A DNA stretch of 64,000 nt from JAJEAO01 sp963667635 (GTDB taxonomy: Bacteria > Acidobacteriota > Vicinamibacteria > Marinacidobacterales > Marinacidobacteraceae), in contig OZ246946.1 in NCBI GenBank assembly GCA_965232015.1, positions 2,356,001-2,420,000 of the forward strand. The letters run 5' to 3'. Both the position numbers and the translations under genes were made by a program. The stretch's first letter is position 1. Every line of letters starts with the position of its first letter. The notes beneath the pieces were generated by a model. It was not told the origin of the DNA. It saw nothing but the letters and a program-made list of their open reading frames with translations, and made no database searches. Shown here in pieces: positions 61,815-64,000 of the stretch.

Positions 61815-62549
61815 ATGCCCACCGTCTGGAACGTCATGACCTGCCTGTCCCTGGTCGCGGCGCCGGCGAGCGCGCAGCCCGACCTCCCCGAGGCGAGAGC
61901 CGCGTTCACTGAAGGTCGCTTCCTGGAAGCCGCGGACCTCGCGGAAGCCGTTGGCGGGAGCAACGGCTTTGCGCTGGCGGCGGAGGCCCTGGCCATCCAC
62001 GCCCAATACGAGGCGGCCGAGGAGGCGTGGGACGCGATCGTCGAGCGAGCGACGCGGATGGGCGAGGCGGCCCGGCGCGCCGATTTCGGCAATCCCGAAG
62101 CGCATTACCAGTACGGGCACGCCCTCGGCCGGTACGCCAACGGCGTGGGAACGATGAGGGCGCTCAACGAGGGCCTTGCGGGCCGGACTCGCGATGCCTT
62201 CGAGACCGCCCTGGAGCGCGATCCCGATCACGCCGGGGCGCATCTCGCGCTCGGCGCCTGGCACAGCGATGTGGCGGACGAGGGCTTCCTGGCGCGCAGG
62301 ATCTACGGCGCCAGTCGGGACCGGGCCGTGGAGCACTTCGAACGCGCTCTCGAACTCACGCCCGAATCCCCGGGTCTCCTCTACGAATACGGCATCAGGC
62401 TCCCGGCTCTCGACAGGGACCGCGGCCTGGAGCGGGCCATGGAGATGCTGCGGGCGGCGCTCGAGCTCCAGCCGCGGAACCGGTTCGAGGAGTATGTCCA
62501 CGAGGACATCGCGGCGGCGCTCGAGGCGCTGACGGAGGACCGGCGTTGA
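61815..62549 (+). CDS. Secreted TPR protein
   Basis: Encodes 244 residues; AGGAGG at 61802-61807 is well placed for ATG 61815. The signal peptide ends VAAPASAQ. The mature part is helical with tetratricopeptide-like units (AHLALGAWHSDVA, RAVEHFERALELTPESPGLLYEYG, EMLRAALELQPRNRFEEYVHED). It probably acts as a periplasmic scaffold. It lies 99 bp after the lipoprotein gene. Confidence 0.75.
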   Translation: MPTVWNVMTCLSLVAAPASAQPDLPEARAAFTEGRFLEAADLAEAVGGSNGFALAAEALAIHAQYEAAEEAWDAIVERATRMGEAARRADFGNPEAHYQYGHALGRYANGVGTMRALNEGLAGRTRDAFETALERDPDHAGAHLALGAWHSDVADEGFLARRIYGASRDRAVEHFERALELTPESPGLLYEYGIRLPALDRDRGLERAMEMLRAALELQPRNRFEEYVHEDIAAALEALTEDRR

Positions 62550-62617
62550 CTCGCCCGTCGGCGCACGCGGCCGGGGAACGGAATGCGCCCCGTCCCGCAG
62601 CCCCCCGGGGCGCAAGT

Positions 62618-62895
62618 CAGCCTGTGGATGAAGTGGCGTGAGCACCGAGAGTGGCCCAGTTCTCCCGGCCAGTTCTCCCGGTGGGGGCGGGGCGGCGCCC
62701 GGCTGACCCGGTTCTCCCGGTAGGGGCGGCGCGCAAGGGAGGAATACCGCGAGTCTTTCGACCGATGCGCAACGAAGAACGCCGCGGAGCGCAGCGTAGC
62801 GGCGTGTTCAGCCGGGGCCCCCACCGGGAGAACTGGGCATCGCCGCTCGAGCCCCTACCGGGAGAACCGGGCCGCGTCACTTTGTTCACAGGCTG
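62618..62895. mobile_element. Inverted-repeat element, copy 4, most diverged
   Basis: 278 bp, same orientation as copy 3. The left end CAGCCTGTGGATGAAGTGGC and right end TTTGTTCACAGGCTG are degenerate. Flanks are AAGT and ACGT, an imperfect 4-bp duplication. It carries the shared core and the same nested mini-repeat units as copy 3, at matching places, so copies 3 and 4 share one expanded ancestor. The DnaA-like 9-mers have one change each. It fills most of 62550-62898; the rest holds nothing else. Confidence 0.8.
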
Positions 62896-62898
62896 ACG

Positions 62899-63834
62899 TC
62901 AGCCGGTCGGCGCCGGAGGCGGAGCGGAGCGGTCGGGGCGGCAGCCCTCGGCGTCGCAGCGCACCACCGAGTCGGCGGGACACGTCGGCCCCGCGAGCGC
63001 GAACACCAGGCTCGCGTCCACTTCCGGCGGCGGGGGCGGCTCCTCCCCTTCGACGGGTTCCTCGGGATCCGGCCCGAAGATCGCCGTCACGAAGTCCTCA
63101 TCCGGCCAGGTGACGCTCATTTCGTGACGGAGCGCCGGCCCCTCGGCCTCGACCCGCCAGCCGCGAATGCCGAAGCTGGCGACCGACCCAGGCTGCCGAG
63201 CCCCGGGAACGAACTCGTTGTAGGGGCCCCGCAATTCGAACTCGGAATCCCGGGCGGCGGCGGCGAGGTCGAGCGTGAACATCGTGGCGAGGGTGTGGAT
63301 CGCTGGCTCCGGAGGCCACTCGGCCCGCTCGACGGCGGTCGCGCGCAGGACGACGCCCCCGCACAGGTCGAGAGGCGTGTCGCTGACGACGACTTCGACC
63401 GCCGGGCCGAACTCGGTGACCACGGACGGGCTCGCCGACGGCGCGAATTCGAACGCGAGGGTCTCGTCTCCCTCGGCGAACTCGTCGTCGGCCAGCGCGG
63501 TCACGGTGAAAACGCCCTCGCCCGAAACATCACCGGGAGAGAGGAGGACCTCGAGTCCCGACAGTTCGATGTCCTCCGGAGGCCCGTCCTCCCCGGCGAG
63601 CCGGATCTCCAGCGCGAACGGACTCAGGAGGCCCGAGACCTCGTAACGGAAACCGATCTCCGCAGCGTCGCCCTCCCCGAGCTCCACCCGCTCCGTCTGG
63701 AACGAGGCGGCGAGCTGCGCCGGTGGGGGAGGCGGGGCCGCGGTGACCGCGGGCGCGGCGGAATCGCCCTCGCAGCCGGACAGCGCCAGGGCGCCCGCCG
63801 CGACGAGCGCCAGACCGCGTCGGGACGCCCTCAC
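62899..63834 (-). CDS. Lipoprotein with Calx-beta-like domain
   Basis: Encodes 311 residues from GTG 63834. The lipobox is LALSGC (Cys about 21), followed by a Pro/Ala linker. Residues about 45-150 look like a Calx-beta or Ig-type domain (VELGEGDAAEIGFRYEVSG, DDEFAEGDETLAFEF). The remainder is beta-rich, then Glu/Pro-rich, and ends with Cys pairs (PTCPADSVVRCDAEGCRP). The start overlaps the stop of the upstream partial gene. A palindrome GGCTGACGTCAGCC (62891-62904) spans its stop. Function unknown. Confidence 0.65.
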   Translation of the reverse strand: MRASRRGLALVAAGALALSGCEGDSAAPAVTAAPPPPPAQLAASFQTERVELGEGDAAEIGFRYEVSGLLSPFALEIRLAGEDGPPEDIELSGLEVLLSPGDVSGEGVFTVTALADDEFAEGDETLAFEFAPSASPSVVTEFGPAVEVVVSDTPLDLCGGVVLRATAVERAEWPPEPAIHTLATMFTLDLAAAARDSEFELRGPYNEFVPGARQPGSVASFGIRGWRVEAEGPALRHEMSVTWPDEDFVTAIFGPDPEEPVEGEEPPPPPEVDASLVFALAGPTCPADSVVRCDAEGCRPDRSAPPPAPTG

Positions 63835-64000
63835 TCCGGTTCCTCCCGCAGCCGGACCGCTGAAGCGCGGCCTTCGCGGAGCACGATCGGCGGCGCCCGT
63901 GTCGAGGCGCCGAGGGAGACGCCGACGGGAGCGAGCAGATAGCGGTCCTCGGCCCCGTGGAGGACGGCGCCGGCGTCGAGCAGCGACCCATGGGCCGAGC
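63831..64000 (-). CDS. 3' end of a gene that continues beyond the window
   Basis: Only the last 55 residues are visible, ending LREGRASAVRLREEPE. The frame is open to the window edge and its stop overlaps the GTG of the lipoprotein gene (63834), as in the many coupled pairs here. No motif is recognisable in the fragment. Confidence 0.5.
   Translation of the reverse strand, partial: SAHGSLLDAGAVLHGAEDRYLLAPVGVSLGASTRAPPIVLREGRASAVRLREEPE

Overview
The window is about 64 kb of very GC-rich DNA from a Gram-negative bacterium with a periplasm. The evidence is many lipoprotein signals, an RND efflux set and an outer-membrane barrel-like protein. The gene mix suggests Gemmatimonadota or a nearby high-GC phylum: secreted amidohydrolases (one with a TolB propeller), serine hydrolases, gamma-glutamyltransferase, FAD amine oxidases and ribosomal protein bTHX. 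There is no rRNA or other marker, so this is inference. Genes are tightly packed, with many ATGA or GTGA stop/start overlaps.

Layout. 0.1-12.3 kb is accessory: two small hypothetical genes, a frameshifted HNH nuclease gene, a 103-bp tandem duplication, a secreted amidohydrolase, a HEPN/nucleotidyltransferase pair, a serine hydrolase, an FAD amine oxidase, a gamma-glutamyltransferase, a coiled-coil membrane protein and a dead VapBC module. 12.3-19.1 kb is a four-gene operon: M14 peptidase, TesA-like esterase, ABC ATPase and FtsX-like permease. 19.2-22.3 kb holds an ArsC-type phosphatase and a 5-oxoprolinase set (pxpA and a fused pxpBC). 22.4-28.3 kb holds a two-gene hypothetical pair, the 28-residue bTHX gene, a methyltransferase, ispG, a DoxX gene coupled to a MerB-like gene interrupted by one UGA, and an outer-membrane protein. 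28.6-33.1 kb is a small defence island: HepT/MntA and a two-gene McrBC-like system. 33.1-47.5 kb holds an aminotransferase, citrate synthase, an FAD oxidoreductase, tRNA-Val, an RND efflux operon, Fic-egtB and tRNA-Pro. 47.9-54.6 kb is housekeeping: a MerR regulator, der, HU, coaBC, a family-4 UDG and priA. 54.9-64 kb holds a threonine dehydratase-like enzyme, a TolB-amidohydrolase, a Na+/solute symporter with a tiny membrane ORF, lipoproteins and a TPR protein.

The most striking observations are these. (1) The MerB-like organomercurial lyase gene has an in-frame UGA exactly where MerB has catalytic Cys159. About 19 nt downstream is a SECIS-like hairpin with a GGUC loop, so it may be a selenoprotein. 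(2) A non-autonomous inverted-repeat element occurs in four copies with 4-bp target duplications; the best copy splits vapB, and excising it in silico restores a 91-residue antitoxin. Its ends contain DnaA-box-like 9-mers. (3) A roughly 20-bp GC-rich mini-repeat is nested inside two of these elements, scattered between genes, and apparently built into the tail of ispG. (4) Two copies of a roughly 210-bp multi-hairpin repeat sit directly after the stop codons of gltA and priA, with conserved stem arms but variable loops.
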